A stretch of DNA of 64,000 bases from the NCBI RefSeq assembly GCF_900104485.1, contig NZ_FMXQ01000001.1:186001-250000 (forward strand), given 5' to 3'. Position 1 is the stretch's first letter, and the number at the start of each line of letters is the position of its first letter. The notes below the pieces were generated by a model. The model had not been told where the DNA came from. It saw nothing but the letters and a program-made list of their open reading frames with translations, and ran no database searches. This document shows, one piece after another, positions 34,439 through 43,656 of this stretch. This DNA comes from Bauldia litoralis. Its GTDB lineage: Bacteria; Pseudomonadota; Alphaproteobacteria; Rhizobiales; Kaistiaceae. The position numbers were made by a program, and so were the translations under genes.

Positions 34439-36892
34439 ATGAGCGGCAAGCAGAAGCTGGTGGTGATCGGCAACGGCATGGCGCCCGGCCGCATGCTCGA
34501 AAGCCTCTTCGAGCTGGCGCCGGATCGCTACCAGGTGACGATCTTCAACGCCGAACCGCGCGTCAATTACGACCGGATCATGCTGTCGCCGGTCCTCTCC
34601 GGCGCCAAGACCTACGACGAGATCATCATCCACGGCGATGGCTGGTACATCGACCGCGGCATCACCCTCTACAAAGGCCACAAGGTCGTCGCCATCGACC
34701 GCGATGCCCGCACCGTCACCTCCGATGCCGGCGAGGTGGCGCCCTATGACAAGCTGGTCGTCGCCACCGGCTCCAACCCCTTCATCATTCCGGTCCCCGG
34801 CCACGACCTGCCCGGCGTGTTGAGCTATCGCGACCTCGACGACGTCAACGCCATGCTGCTCGCCGCCCAGTCCCGCGCCAAGGCGGTGGTGATCGGCGGC
34901 GGGCTGCTCGGCCTCGAAGCCGCGGCGGGCCTGCGCGAACGCGGCATGCAGGTCACGGTCCTCCATGTCATGCCGACGCTGATGGAGCGGCAGCTCGATC
35001 CCGCCGCCGGCTACCTGCTCGAGCGCGCACTCGTCGACCGCGGCATCGAAGTCGTCACCCGCGCCAACACCCGGGCGATCGTCGGTGACGGCAAGGTGGA
35101 GGGCGTCGAACTCGACGACGGCACCGTCATCCCCGCCTCGCTCGTCGTCATGGCCGTCGGCATCCGGCCGAATGTCGCCCTGGCGAAAGACGCCGGCCTC
35201 GAAACCGGTCGCGGCATCGTCGTCGACGCCGGCATGCGCTCAAGCGACCCGGATATCATCGCCCTTGGCGAATGCGCCGAGGTCGGCGGACAGGTCTACG
35301 GCCTCGTCGCGCCGCTCTACCGCATGGCCGAGGTCGCCGCCGCCCGCCTGGTCGAGGACCCGTCGGCGGAATTCGCCCACATGGATACGCCGACCAAGCT
35401 CAAGGTCACCGGCATCGACCTCTATTCGCTCGGCGATTTCGCCGAGGGCGACGACCGTCAGGAGATCGTCCTCCGCGACGCGACAGCCGGCGTCTACAAG
35501 CGCGTCGTGCTGAAGGACGACCGCATCATCGGCACGGTTCTCTACGGCGACACCGCCGACGGCGCCTGGTTCAACGACCTGATGAAGAAGCGCACCGACA
35601 TCTCCGCGATGCGCGACACGCTGATCTTCGGCCAGGCCTACCAGGGCGGCGCGGCGCTCGATCCCACCGCCGCCGTCGCCGCGCTGCCGGACGATGCCGA
35701 GATCTGCGGCTGCAATGGCGTCTGCAAGTCGACCATCACCGGCGCCATCGCGGCCAAGGGGCTGACCTCGCTCGACGCGGTCCGCGCCCATACCAAGGCG
35801 TCGAATTCCTGCGGCACCTGCACCGGGCTGGTCGAGCAACTCATGGCCCTCACTCTCGGCGACCGCTACAATCCCGCCGCCGTCACGCCGATGTGCGCCT
35901 GCACCGATCTCGGCCATGACGACGTCCGCCGCCTGATCAAGGCAAAGCGCCTGAAGAGCATCCCGGCCGTCATGCAGGAGCTCGAATGGAAGACCTCCTG
36001 CGGCTGCGCCAAATGCCGGCCCGCCCTCAACTACTACCTCGTCTGCGACTGGCCCAACGAATATGCCGACGACTACCAGTCGCGCTTCATCAACGAGCGC
36101 GTCCACGCCAACATCCAGAAGGACGGCACCTATTCGATCGTCCCGCGCATGTGGGGCGGCCAGACCACTTCGGCGGAGTTGCGCGCCATCGCCGATGTCG
36201 TCGACAAGTTCGACATCCCCTCCGTCAAGGTCACCGGCGGCCAGCGCATCGACATGCTGGGCATCCGCAAGGAAGACCTGCCCGCCGTCTGGAGCGATCT
36301 CGGCAAGGCGGGCTTCGTCTCCGGCCACGCCTACGCCAAGGGCGTCCGCACGGTGAAGACCTGCGTCGGCACTGACTGGTGTCGCTTCGGCACCCAGGAT
36401 TCGACCGGCCTTGGCGTGCGCATCGAGAAGTTCATGTGGGGCTCCTGGACCCCGGCCAAGGTCAAGATGGCGGTCTCCGGCTGCCCGCGCAATTGCGCCG
36501 AGGCGACCTGCAAGGATGTCGGCGTCATCTGCGTCGACTCCGGCTTCGAGATCCACTTCGCCGGCGCCGCCGGCCTCGACATCAAGGGCACCGAGGTGCT
36601 GGGCATGGTCAAGACAGAGACCGAGGCGCTCGAACACATCGTCGCGGTGGTCCAGATGTATCGCGAGCAGGGCCGCTACCTCGAGCGCATCTACAAATGG
36701 GCGAAGCGCATCGGCTATGACGAGGTTCGCCGCCAGATCATGGACGACGCGGAACGACGCGCCGCCTATTTCGAGCGCTTCGTCTTCTCCCAGAAATTCG
36801 CCCAGGTCGACCCGTGGTCGGAGCGCGTCTCCGGCAAGGACAAGCACGAGTTCAAGCCGATGGCCAACCTCGTGCTGGAGGCCGCCCAATGA
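34439..36892 (+). CDS. nirB: Assimilatory nitrite reductase (NAD(P)H) large subunit
   Basis: 817 residues. Order: FAD/NAD(P)H-binding oxidoreductase (1-~400, KLVVIGNGMAPG), two BFD-like [2Fe-2S] regions (CGCNGVC ~423-429 with later SCGTC; CACTDLG ~490 with SCGCAKC ~521), ferredoxin-like half-domain (~555-640) and the siroheme/[4Fe-4S] site CVGTDWC (~641) with CPRNCAEATC (~681). Reduces nitrite to ammonium in the cytosol with six electrons from NAD(P)H. Start has GGAG upstream. Stop overlaps nirD by 4 bases. Confidence 0.97.
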   Translation: MSGKQKLVVIGNGMAPGRMLESLFELAPDRYQVTIFNAEPRVNYDRIMLSPVLSGAKTYDEIIIHGDGWYIDRGITLYKGHKVVAIDRDARTVTSDAGEVAPYDKLVVATGSNPFIIPVPGHDLPGVLSYRDLDDVNAMLLAAQSRAKAVVIGGGLLGLEAAAGLRERGMQVTVLHVMPTLMERQLDPAAGYLLERALVDRGIEVVTRANTRAIVGDGKVEGVELDDGTVIPASLVVMAVGIRPNVALAKDAGLETGRGIVVDAGMRSSDPDIIALGECAEVGGQVYGLVAPLYRMAEVAAARLVEDPSAEFAHMDTPTKLKVTGIDLYSLGDFAEGDDRQEIVLRDATAGVYKRVVLKDDRIIGTVLYGDTADGAWFNDLMKKRTDISAMRDTLIFGQAYQGGAALDPTAAVAALPDDAEICGCNGVCKSTITGAIAAKGLTSLDAVRAHTKASNSCGTCTGLVEQLMALTLGDRYNPAAVTPMCACTDLGHDDVRRLIKAKRLKSIPAVMQELEWKTSCGCAKCRPALNYYLVCDWPNEYADDYQSRFINERVHANIQKDGTYSIVPRMWGGQTTSAELRAIADVVDKFDIPSVKVTGGQRIDMLGIRKEDLPAVWSDLGKAGFVSGHAYAKGVRTVKTCVGTDWCRFGTQDSTGLGVRIEKFMWGSWTPAKVKMAVSGCPRNCAEATCKDVGVICVDSGFEIHFAGAAGLDIKGTEVLGMVKTETEALEHIVAVVQMYREQGRYLERIYKWAKRIGYDEVRRQIMDDAERRAAYFERFVFSQKFAQVDPWSERVSGKDKHEFKPMANLVLEAAQ

Positions 36893-37218
36893 ACGCCCTG
36901 ACCCGCAACTGGATCGACGTCGGCGCGCTGGAAGACATCCCCCGCCGCGGCGCCCGCTGCATCAGGAACGGCGCCATGACTATCGCCGTCTTCCGCACGA
37001 CCGACGACCACGTCTTCGCCCTTGAGGATCGCTGCCCGCACCGCCAGGGGCCGCTCAGTCAGGGCATCGTCCATGACGGCTGCGTCACCTGCCCGCTGCA
37101 CAACTGGGTGATCTCGCTGGAGACCGGCAAGGCGCAGGGTGCCGACGAGGGCTCGGTCGAGGCGTTTCCGGTCCGGGTCGACGACGGCCGCGTCCTGCTC
37201 GCCGTCGACCTCGGATGA
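36889..37218 (+). CDS. nirD: Nitrite reductase small subunit (Rieske type)
   Basis: 109 residues with the Rieske [2Fe-2S] ligands Cys-x-His in DRCPHRQGPL (~49-51) and Cys-x2-His in TCPLHNWVI (~67-70). NirD partners NirB and is needed for its activity. Start codon overlaps the nirB stop (ATGA). Length is normal for the family. Confidence 0.95.
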   Translation: MNALTRNWIDVGALEDIPRRGARCIRNGAMTIAVFRTTDDHVFALEDRCPHRQGPLSQGIVHDGCVTCPLHNWVISLETGKAQGADEGSVEAFPVRVDDGRVLLAVDLG

Positions 37219-37244
37219 CGATGGGAATCGAAGGAGTACCGACG

Positions 37245-37688
37245 ATGATGACCAAGTCCGACGTGACCGCGATGATCTACGAGAAGAAGCGCGCTGGCGG
37301 CCTGACCTGGGCGGCGATCGCCGCCGATATCGGCATGAGCGAGGTCTTCGTCACCTCCGCCTGCCTCGGCATGAATTCGCTGCCGAAGGACAAGGCCGAG
37401 GCGCTCGCCGCCAACCTCGGTTTGCCGCCCGAAGCCGCGACCGTCCTTGCCGAATACCCGACCAAGTCCTTCGACAGGACGGTCCCGACCGATCCTTGCA
37501 TCTATCGCTTCTACGAGATCGTCGGCGTCTACGGCCAGACCCTGAAGGAACTGATCCAGGAAAAGGGCGGCGACGGCATCATGAGCGCCATCGATTTCGA
37601 CATGAGCGTCGACCGGCTGCCGAACCCGAAGGGCGACCGGATCGAGGTCCGGATGAGCGGCAAGCTCCTCGCCTACAGCGCCTGGTGA
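37245..37688 (+). CDS. cynS: Cyanate hydratase (cyanase)
   Basis: 147 residues from ATG 37245 (AAGGAG eight bases upstream); an ATG at 37215 overlapping nirD has no such site. The N-terminal helical DNA-binding-like domain (KSDVTAMIYEKKRAGGLTWAAIAADIGMSE) and the C-terminal catalytic region are present. The active-site Arg and Glu are in YRFYEIVGVYGQTLKELI, and the Ser lies further on in the SAIDFDMSV segment. Converts cyanate and bicarbonate to carbamate/ammonia and CO2. Located between nirD and cysG, so it is expected to be induced with nitrite assimilation. Confidence 0.95.
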   Translation: MMTKSDVTAMIYEKKRAGGLTWAAIAADIGMSEVFVTSACLGMNSLPKDKAEALAANLGLPPEAATVLAEYPTKSFDRTVPTDPCIYRFYEIVGVYGQTLKELIQEKGGDGIMSAIDFDMSVDRLPNPKGDRIEVRMSGKLLAYSAW

Positions 37689-37702
37689 CAGGGAGCCGCC
37701 CG

Positions 37703-39184
37703 ATGGCCATCGCCGCGACACTGTCCAAAACACCACCTGCGCCGCGCCGCATGGAGGCTCTGGCAACCCTGCCGGTCTTCTTCAGGCTGGCGGGAAGGAA
37801 GGCGATCGTCGCCGGCGGATCGGAAGCGGCCGCCTGGAAGGCCGAGCTTCTCGCTGCGACCGGTGCCGAGGTTCATATCTATGCGGAAGACATTGATCCG
37901 GCTTTCGAGGCGCTGATCGCCGCCGGTTCCCTTGTCCATCACGCCCGGCGGTGGGACCAGGCCATCCTGCCTGGCGCAGCCGTCGCCATCTGCGATGCAG
38001 CCACCGAGGCCGAGGCGAAGGCCTTCGCCGACGCGGCGCGGGCCGCAGGCGTGCCGGTCAATGTCATCGACAAGCCGGCCTGGTGCGACTTCCAGTTCGG
38101 CTCCATCGTCAACCGGTCGCCGGTTGTCGTCGCCATCTCGACGGATGGCGCCGCGCCGATCCTCGGTCAGGCGATCCGGCGACGCATCGAAACGCTGCTG
38201 CCCCCGGCGCTCGCCGGCTGGGCCGACCTTGCCCGCGCCATGCGGGACAGGATCGCCGCCACCCTCGCCGCCGGCCCCCAGCGCCGCGCCTTCTGGGAGC
38301 GCTTCGTCGACCGCGCCTTCGGATCCACCCCGGGAGAAGGCGCCGTCGACGCCCTGATGGCAGACGCCAGCGCAATCGCGTCCAACACCCATGCGTCACA
38401 GGGTCGGGTGACGCTGGTCGGCGCCGGGCCGGGCGATGCCGAATTGCTCACCCTGAAGGCCGTGCGCGCGCTGCAGTCGGCCGATATCATCCTGTTCGAC
38501 GACCTGGTCTCGGATGACGTGCTGGAACTGGCGCGCCGCGAAGCGAAGCGGATGCTGGTCGGCAAGCGTGGCGGGCGCGAAAGCTGCCGCCAGGAGGACA
38601 TCAACACAACCATGATCGCGCTGGGGAAGGCCGGCAAGCATGTGGTGCGGCTGAAGGGGGGCGACCCGATGATCTTCGGTCGCGCCGGAGAGGAAATCGG
38701 CCGCCTGCGGGCCAACGGCATCCCGGTCTCGGTGGTGCCGGGGATCACCTCGGCGCTGGCCATGGCGTCGTCCCTCAGCGTCTCGCTGACCCACCGCGAC
38801 TGCGCCCAGTCGGTCCGCTTCGTCACCGGCCACAGCCGCAAGGGCGAACTGCCGAAGGATGTCGACTGGCGGGCGATTGCCGATCCGACGGCGACAACGA
38901 TCTTCTACATGGGCGGCCGCACCGCCGGCGCGATCGCCAGTTGCCTCATGACCAACGGCGCGTCGTCAGCGACGCCCGTCGTCGTCGCAAGAGCCATTTC
39001 TCGCCCCGCCGAAAAGCGCTGGGCCGGTCGCCTCGCCGATCTCGCCGACGGCATGCGCACGATCGGCTACGACGAACCGGTTCTGATCGGCATCGGCAAG
39101 GTCTTCGATTCTGTCGTTATGGAGAGCGCCGGAAACCGGCCTGTCCCGCCGGTCGCGGCGGAGCGCCTGTCGATCCCGGCATGA
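37703..39184 (+). CDS. cysG: Siroheme synthase (bifunctional CysG)
   Basis: 493 residues from ATG 37703 with AGGGAG upstream. N-terminal domain (~20-225: FFRLAGRKAIVAGGSEAAAWKAELL) is the precorrin-2 dehydrogenase/ferrochelatase with NAD-binding GG-S motif. C-terminal domain (from ~233: GRVTLVGAGPGDAELLTLKA, with LKGGDPMIFGRAGEE) is the SAM-dependent uroporphyrinogen III methyltransferase. It supplies siroheme for NirB, explaining its place in the operon. A hairpin covers its stop codon. Confidence 0.95.
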   Translation: MAIAATLSKTPPAPRRMEALATLPVFFRLAGRKAIVAGGSEAAAWKAELLAATGAEVHIYAEDIDPAFEALIAAGSLVHHARRWDQAILPGAAVAICDAATEAEAKAFADAARAAGVPVNVIDKPAWCDFQFGSIVNRSPVVVAISTDGAAPILGQAIRRRIETLLPPALAGWADLARAMRDRIAATLAAGPQRRAFWERFVDRAFGSTPGEGAVDALMADASAIASNTHASQGRVTLVGAGPGDAELLTLKAVRALQSADIILFDDLVSDDVLELARREAKRMLVGKRGGRESCRQEDINTTMIALGKAGKHVVRLKGGDPMIFGRAGEEIGRLRANGIPVSVVPGITSALAMASSLSVSLTHRDCAQSVRFVTGHSRKGELPKDVDWRAIADPTATTIFYMGGRTAGAIASCLMTNGASSATPVVVARAISRPAEKRWAGRLADLADGMRTIGYDEPVLIGIGKVFDSVVMESAGNRPVPPVAAERLSIPA

Positions 39185-39219
39185 AGGATGGCCGATCCGT
39201 TTCGGCCAGCCATCCTTCA
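39182..39219. terminator. Stem-loop between convergent cysG and ridA-like genes
   Basis: TGAAGGATGGC (39182-39192, including the cysG stop) pairs with GCCATCCTTCA (39209-39219). It lies between convergent genes and may terminate both; T tracts are weak. Confidence 0.6.
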
Positions 39220-39233
39220 ATTCATTCCAGCGT

Positions 39234-39587
39234 TCAGGAACGCGCCGCCGTCACCATGATCTCGACCGTGAAGGCCGGGTCGGCGAGCTTCGCCTCGACG
39301 CAGGCGCGCACCGGCGGCTGGCCTTCCGCCACCCACTTGTCCCACTCGCCGTTCATCTCGTCGAAGGTGCTCATGTCGGCCAGCCACAGGTTGGCGGCCA
39401 GCAGCTTCGACTTGTCGGTTCCGGCTTCCGCCAGCAACTCGTCGATGCGGGCAAGGATGTCGCGCGTCTGGTCGGCGACGCTGGCGCCCGGCGCCCGCGA
39501 GGCGACCTGCCCGGCGAGATACACCACGTCACCATGCGTAACGACCTGGCTCATGCGCTGGTTGACGTGCTTCCGTTCGATAGTCAT
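39234..39587 (-). CDS. RidA/YjgF-family protein
   Basis: 117 residues. Family features: VVTHGDVVYLAGQVA, DQTRDILARIDELLAEAG and the active-site Arg in PVRACVEAKL. RidA proteins hydrolyse reactive enamine/imine intermediates; diverged members are catabolic deaminases. It is last in the minus-strand order binding protein, ATPase, permease, RidA, so its role may be tied to the imported compound. Confidence 0.9.
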   Translation of the reverse strand: MTIERKHVNQRMSQVVTHGDVVYLAGQVASRAPGASVADQTRDILARIDELLAEAGTDKSKLLAANLWLADMSTFDEMNGEWDKWVAEGQPPVRACVEAKLADPAFTVEIMVTAARS

Positions 39588-39716
39588 GTGCAGTCCCTTT
39601 GTTGAACGCGGCCATGCGCCGCGCGAAGCGTATGTGATCGACGGGGCCGGGCCGGCGCTTGCCGGCGACCGGTCCGGTCGATCGTTGCGATACTCTGCGT
39701 GAGAAGGCTCGTCCTT

Positions 39717-40739
39717 CTACCGACCGGTCAGCGACTGCCGGCGAATGCGGCGTTCGATGATGATCTGCAGCACCACCGATATGACGATGACGAAGCCGAA
39801 GGCAAGCTGCGTGTAGAAGGCGTTGATGCCGGCGGAGACGATGCCGGCGTTGATCGCGCCGATGATGTAGGAGGCGACGAAGGTGCCGATCACCGAGCCG
39901 GTGCCGCCAAACACCGACGTGCCGCCGAGAAACACGGAGGCGATCGTGTTGAGCAGGAAGCCGTCGCCGGTCGTCGGCCAGAAATAGTAGCCGTAGATCG
40001 AGGTCAGGATGCCGGCGAATACCGCCAGCACGCCGACCAGCACGAAGGCGCCGGTCTTCACGCCGACGACGTTGATGCCCATCAGCCGGGCGCTGGTCGG
40101 ATTGTCGCCGACAAGGAAGACATGCGCCCCGAAGCGGGTCCGGTTGAGCAGCACCCAGAGCACGCCGGCAATGACGATCATCCACAGTGTCTGGACCGGA
40201 AAGCCGAAGACCGGCTCGCGGAAGATGGCATGCATCGCCGGGTATTCCTTCGCCGTCAGCGGCACGCCGGTGCCGTTCATCAGGACGAGTTCAAGCCCGC
40301 GAAAGAGAAACGACGTGCCGATGGTGATGACCAGCGACGGAATGTTGAGCTTGGCGACGAGAAAGCCGTTGAGCAGCCCGCAGGCGGCACCCGTGGCGAA
40401 GGCAACGACGAGGCCGAGATACCACGGCGCCCCGCCATAGGCGGTGACCAGGCAGAAGGCCGCGGTGCCGAGCGCCATGACCGAGGGGAAGCTGAGGTCG
40501 ATCTCGCCGGTAATGACGACGAAGGTCAGCGCCAGCGCGATGATGCCGAATTGCGGCGTCGTCTGCGCAAAGGCGGCATAGATGTTGACGTTGGTGAAGA
40601 CGGCGGGCGCGGCGATGACGAAGCTCAGCCACATCACCAGCCCGACGCTGATGATGCCAAGCTGGCTGCCGTGCCGACGCAGGGCCGAGGGAGGCGCAAC
40701 CCGGTTGTTGGCGGGCTTCCCCGCCGCGGTATCGGTCAT
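39717..40739 (-). CDS. Sugar ABC transporter permease (RbsC/FrcC-like)
   Basis: 340 residues, about eight to ten membrane segments. Typical RbsC-group phrases: TGEIDLSFPSVMALGTAAFC, LNGFLVAKLNIPSLVITIGTSFLFRG, and NPTSARLMGINV. Works as a homodimer with the ATPase encoded just upstream (9-bp gap). Substrate is likely a monosaccharide or polyol. Confidence 0.95.
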   Translation of the reverse strand: MTDTAAGKPANNRVAPPSALRRHGSQLGIISVGLVMWLSFVIAAPAVFTNVNIYAAFAQTTPQFGIIALALTFVVITGEIDLSFPSVMALGTAAFCLVTAYGGAPWYLGLVVAFATGAACGLLNGFLVAKLNIPSLVITIGTSFLFRGLELVLMNGTGVPLTAKEYPAMHAIFREPVFGFPVQTLWMIVIAGVLWVLLNRTRFGAHVFLVGDNPTSARLMGINVVGVKTGAFVLVGVLAVFAGILTSIYGYYFWPTTGDGFLLNTIASVFLGGTSVFGGTGSVIGTFVASYIIGAINAGIVSAGINAFYTQLAFGFVIVISVVLQIIIERRIRRQSLTGR

Positions 40740-40748
40740 GCCTGCCCC

Positions 40749-41555
40749 CTATTCCAGCTCGCCGGTCCGCGCCACGCGGTAGAGCCGGTCGATCAGGTCG
40801 TCCATCGAGATCTGCGACTTGTTGTAGACGCCCGCGACCCGGCCGCGGTCGAGCACGTAGAGCCGGTCGACGACCGGATAGACGTGAAAGATGTTGTGAT
40901 CGATGAAGACCGCCGACTTGCCGGCCTTCTTGATGCTGGAGACGAAGTCCAGCGTCTTCTTAGTCTCGGTCAGCGACAGGCCCATCGTCGGTTCGTCGAG
41001 TATCACCAGTTCGGCGTCGAAATGCAGCGCCCGGGTGATCGCGACGCCCTGCTTCTCGCCGCCCGACATCGTCGTCACCACGTTGTCGGGGTGAACGGCG
41101 GCCGAGGTGAAGCCCATGTGGTCACTCATCAGCCGCGAGCATTCCTCGCGCATCCGCTTGACGTCGAGCAGCCCCCACTTGGTCCGCGGTTCGCGGCCCA
41201 TGAACATGTTGCGCCAGATCGGCTGCTTCTCGCAGAGCGCCCGTTCCTGGTAGACGGTCTCGATGCCCAGCGACCGGGCGCGCGCCACCGACCATTCGTG
41301 GATGCGCTCACCGTGGAAATAGATCTCGCCGCCGGGATCCGGGCTGTGGAAGCCCATGATCGTCTTGACCAGCGTCGACTTGCCGGCGCCGTTGTCGCCG
41401 AGCAGCCCGACGATCTCGCCGGGATAGACGGCGAAATTGACATCCGACAGCGACCGGACCTCGCCGAAGGTCTTGGTGACGTTCTTGAGTTCGATGACGG
41501 GCGTCTTCGCTTCCGCCTTCGTGGCTGTTGCGGTCGCGGTTGCGGTATCGGCCAT
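40749..41555 (-). CDS. Sugar ABC transporter ATP-binding protein (single domain)
   Basis: 268 residues from ATG 41555; a frame extension to 41660 is Arg-rich and lacks a ribosome binding site. Walker A GDNGAGKST, signature MSGGEKQGVAI, Walker B LVILDEPT, and SVARARSLGIETVYQERALCEKQPIWRN as in FrcA-type subunits. An Ala/Thr-rich N-terminal tail (ATATATATKAEA) precedes the domain. Only one ABC domain, unlike RbsA with two, as normal for the fructose/FrcA group. Confidence 0.92.
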   Translation of the reverse strand: MADTATATATATKAEAKTPVIELKNVTKTFGEVRSLSDVNFAVYPGEIVGLLGDNGAGKSTLVKTIMGFHSPDPGGEIYFHGERIHEWSVARARSLGIETVYQERALCEKQPIWRNMFMGREPRTKWGLLDVKRMREECSRLMSDHMGFTSAAVHPDNVVTTMSGGEKQGVAITRALHFDAELVILDEPTMGLSLTETKKTLDFVSSIKKAGKSAVFIDHNIFHVYPVVDRLYVLDRGRVAGVYNKSQISMDDLIDRLYRVARTGELE

Positions 41556-41616
41556 CGCTGGGTGCCCCGGAAAGGAAAGCGGCGCGGGACGCTGGGCCCC
41601 GCGCCGGTTGTTCGAC

Positions 41617-42627
41617 TTAGCGGATTTCGACGGCCGCCAGCGGCGCGACGGCCGCGACATTCGACTTGTCGACGAAGGCGCCGGCCGTGTTGATGTCGAG
41701 GCCGGAGAAGCCGTATTTCTTGGTCAGACAGATGTTGACCATCGACAGGTAGCCCTGAAGGAAGGGCTGCTGGTCGATGACGAGGCTCTGGTAGCCCTGC
41801 TCGATTGCCTGGGCGCTGTTCGGCGACATGTCGAAGCCGGCGAAGAACACCTGGCCCGGCTCAAGGCCGGCTGCCTGCGCATAGACGCCGACATTCGAGG
41901 TCAGTCCGCCGTGATCGGTGACGACGATCTTGACGTCCGGGTTGGCGCCCATCAGGCCGACGAAGGTCGCGGTGCCTGCGTTCGGGTCGGCGTTGGTCGC
42001 CTGGTCGATCTCCTGGTAGATCACCTCGGCGCCGACCTTCTCGAAAGCGTCGATAACGCCGACGGTGCGCTGCCCGCGGTCGCCGCCCTGGCCCTTGAGC
42101 CCCCAAACGAAGACCTGCTCGCCTTCCTTGAGACCGGCGCGGTTGGCCGCCTCGGTCGCCAGCGCGAAGCCGGCGTCGTAGTTCGGCGCACCGACGAAGC
42201 CGAAGCCCTGCGGCGCGAATTTCGCCTGGCTCTCGGGAAGCGACGTGTTCAGGGTCGTGAAGACGATGCCCTGCTCATAGGCCTGCTCGACGACCGGCCC
42301 GGTCGCCGCCTCGCCAGCGAAGCCGTAGGTGGCGATGCCGTCGACACCGGTCGCCACGGCCTGCTGGATCTGGGTCAGCATCTTGTTCGGATCCCAGTCC
42401 GAGAAGTAGTAGGTGACCTCCGGTCCGAGATCGAGCTCGGCCTGGCGGAAACCGTTATAGACGTTGTTGGCGAAGACGCCGCCCTGCGGTCCGCCCGGGA
42501 ACGCGGCGATCTTGACGCCTTCGCACCACTGCGGAGTCGGGTCGAGCGCCAGCGCGCCCGTGGTGCCCAGCCCAAGCAGGGCAGCGGCACCGATCAGCGG
42601 CCGGAGCCGCGCAAAACCTTCGGTCAT
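41617..42627 (-). CDS. Sugar-binding periplasmic protein (ribose/fructose type)
   Basis: 336 residues. Signal peptide with cleavage near GALA-LDP. Type 1 periplasmic binding fold: VKIAAFPGGPQGGVFANNVYNGFRQAELDL, ATGVDGIATYGFAGEAA, FFAGFDMSPNSAQAIEQGYQSLVIDQQP. First gene of the importer, divergent from the GntR regulator at 42887; the 259-bp gap contains two small dyads. Confidence 0.92.
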   Translation of the reverse strand: MTEGFARLRPLIGAAALLGLGTTGALALDPTPQWCEGVKIAAFPGGPQGGVFANNVYNGFRQAELDLGPEVTYYFSDWDPNKMLTQIQQAVATGVDGIATYGFAGEAATGPVVEQAYEQGIVFTTLNTSLPESQAKFAPQGFGFVGAPNYDAGFALATEAANRAGLKEGEQVFVWGLKGQGGDRGQRTVGVIDAFEKVGAEVIYQEIDQATNADPNAGTATFVGLMGANPDVKIVVTDHGGLTSNVGVYAQAAGLEPGQVFFAGFDMSPNSAQAIEQGYQSLVIDQQPFLQGYLSMVNICLTKKYGFSGLDINTAGAFVDKSNVAAVAPLAAVEIR

Positions 42628-42671
42628 TGGTATCCTCCCATAGCGCCACCGCTCCCCGCGGCCAGCTCACA

Positions 42672-42688
42672 ACACCTCATCAAGGTGT
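42672..42688. promoter_or_regulatory. Dyad in the binding-protein/GntR intergenic region
   Basis: ACACC and GGTGT flank TCATCAA, close to the binding-protein gene start (45 bp). Possible operator for the import operon; support is weak. Confidence 0.3.
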
Positions 42689-42862
42689 CCGATTATGGTT
42701 ATGGGAATAGTATAGGTCTGTAAAGTCCCGCCGGCTCCGGCCCCGCCTACCCGCACATCGGCAGTCTCGGCGTTTGCCAAGAATGCACTCTTTCTCTAGG
42801 CTCGCGCGCGATTGTCCGGGGATTTGGACGCGGGCCGGCCTTGGTCATCACGAGGCCGAGTT

Positions 42863-42871
42863 ATGTTACAT
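42863..42871. promoter_or_regulatory. GntR-type operator-like dyad before the GntR gene
   Basis: ATGTTACAT (ATGT-T-ACAT) sits 15 bp before the regulator ATG, directly before its ribosome binding site. The GT-N1-AC core agrees with GntR/FCD operators and would allow autorepression. Confidence 0.4.
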
Positions 42872-42886
42872 GTCTGAAGGATCGGC

Positions 42887-43639
42887 ATGACCGACCCCGT
42901 TTCAAGAAAGCGCGAAGAACCCGGCACGGCGACCTCGACCGTCGCCGACGAACTGGTGCGGATGATCCTCGGCCACATGGTGCCGGGGGCGAGCTTGCCG
43001 AGCGAGGCCGAGCTCGCCATCCAGCATGGTGTCAGCCGGGTCACCGTCCGCGAGGCGGTCAAGATGGTCGCCGGCAAGGGCCTGCTCGACCTCGCCCGCG
43101 GCCGCCGCGCGGTGGTCAAGGCGCCGGACGCCGCGGCCCTCGGCGAGTTCATGATCTACATCGTCCACAGCGACCCGAAAGGCGTCTTCGATCTCGTCGA
43201 GATCCGCATGTCGCTCGAGGTCCAGTCGGCCGGGCTCGCCGCCCAGCGCGCCACCGGCCCGGCGCTGGCGGCGATCGAACATACGCTGAAGGACATGCGC
43301 GCCGCCCAGGGCCCGTCGGCCGGCGACGAGGACGAACAGCTCTTTCACGAAGCCGACGTCGCCTTTCACCAGGCGATCGCCATGGCTTCCGGCAATCGCA
43401 TCCTGACCAGTCTCTTCGAGGCGATGGCGCCGGCGCTGAAGCGCTCCTTCTTTCTCAGCCGGCGCGGGCGCCAGATCCGCGGCCAGAATGCGGAGCACAC
43501 GATCCTCGCCCACCAGCGCGTGCTCGACTGCATCATCGCCGGCGACACCCCCGGCGCCGAGGCGGCGATGCGGGTGCACCTCACCGATGCTGCACGCGAC
43601 ATGCGCGCCGCCATCAACGGCGAAAAATGGAGCGGCTGA
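42887..43639 (+). CDS. GntR-family regulator (FadR/FCD type)
   Basis: 250 residues. N-terminal winged HTH (residues ~20-80: LPSEAELAIQHGVSRVTVREAVKMVAGKGLL) and C-terminal FCD helical domain with Asp and His residues of the metal/ligand site (VEIRMSLEVQ; DVAFHQAIAMASGN; AHQRVLDCIIAGD). Divergent from the sugar ABC importer, which it probably controls. AAGGA about six bases before ATG. Confidence 0.93.
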   Translation: MTDPVSRKREEPGTATSTVADELVRMILGHMVPGASLPSEAELAIQHGVSRVTVREAVKMVAGKGLLDLARGRRAVVKAPDAAALGEFMIYIVHSDPKGVFDLVEIRMSLEVQSAGLAAQRATGPALAAIEHTLKDMRAAQGPSAGDEDEQLFHEADVAFHQAIAMASGNRILTSLFEAMAPALKRSFFLSRRGRQIRGQNAEHTILAHQRVLDCIIAGDTPGAEAAMRVHLTDAARDMRAAINGEKWSG

Positions 43640-43656
43640 GCCCGCGCGGCTGAACC

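Noticed and set aside
35240-36889. Long open frame (549 codons) antisense to nirB
   Set aside because: nirB is unmistakable on the plus strand, and the antisense frame has no motif or ribosome binding site.
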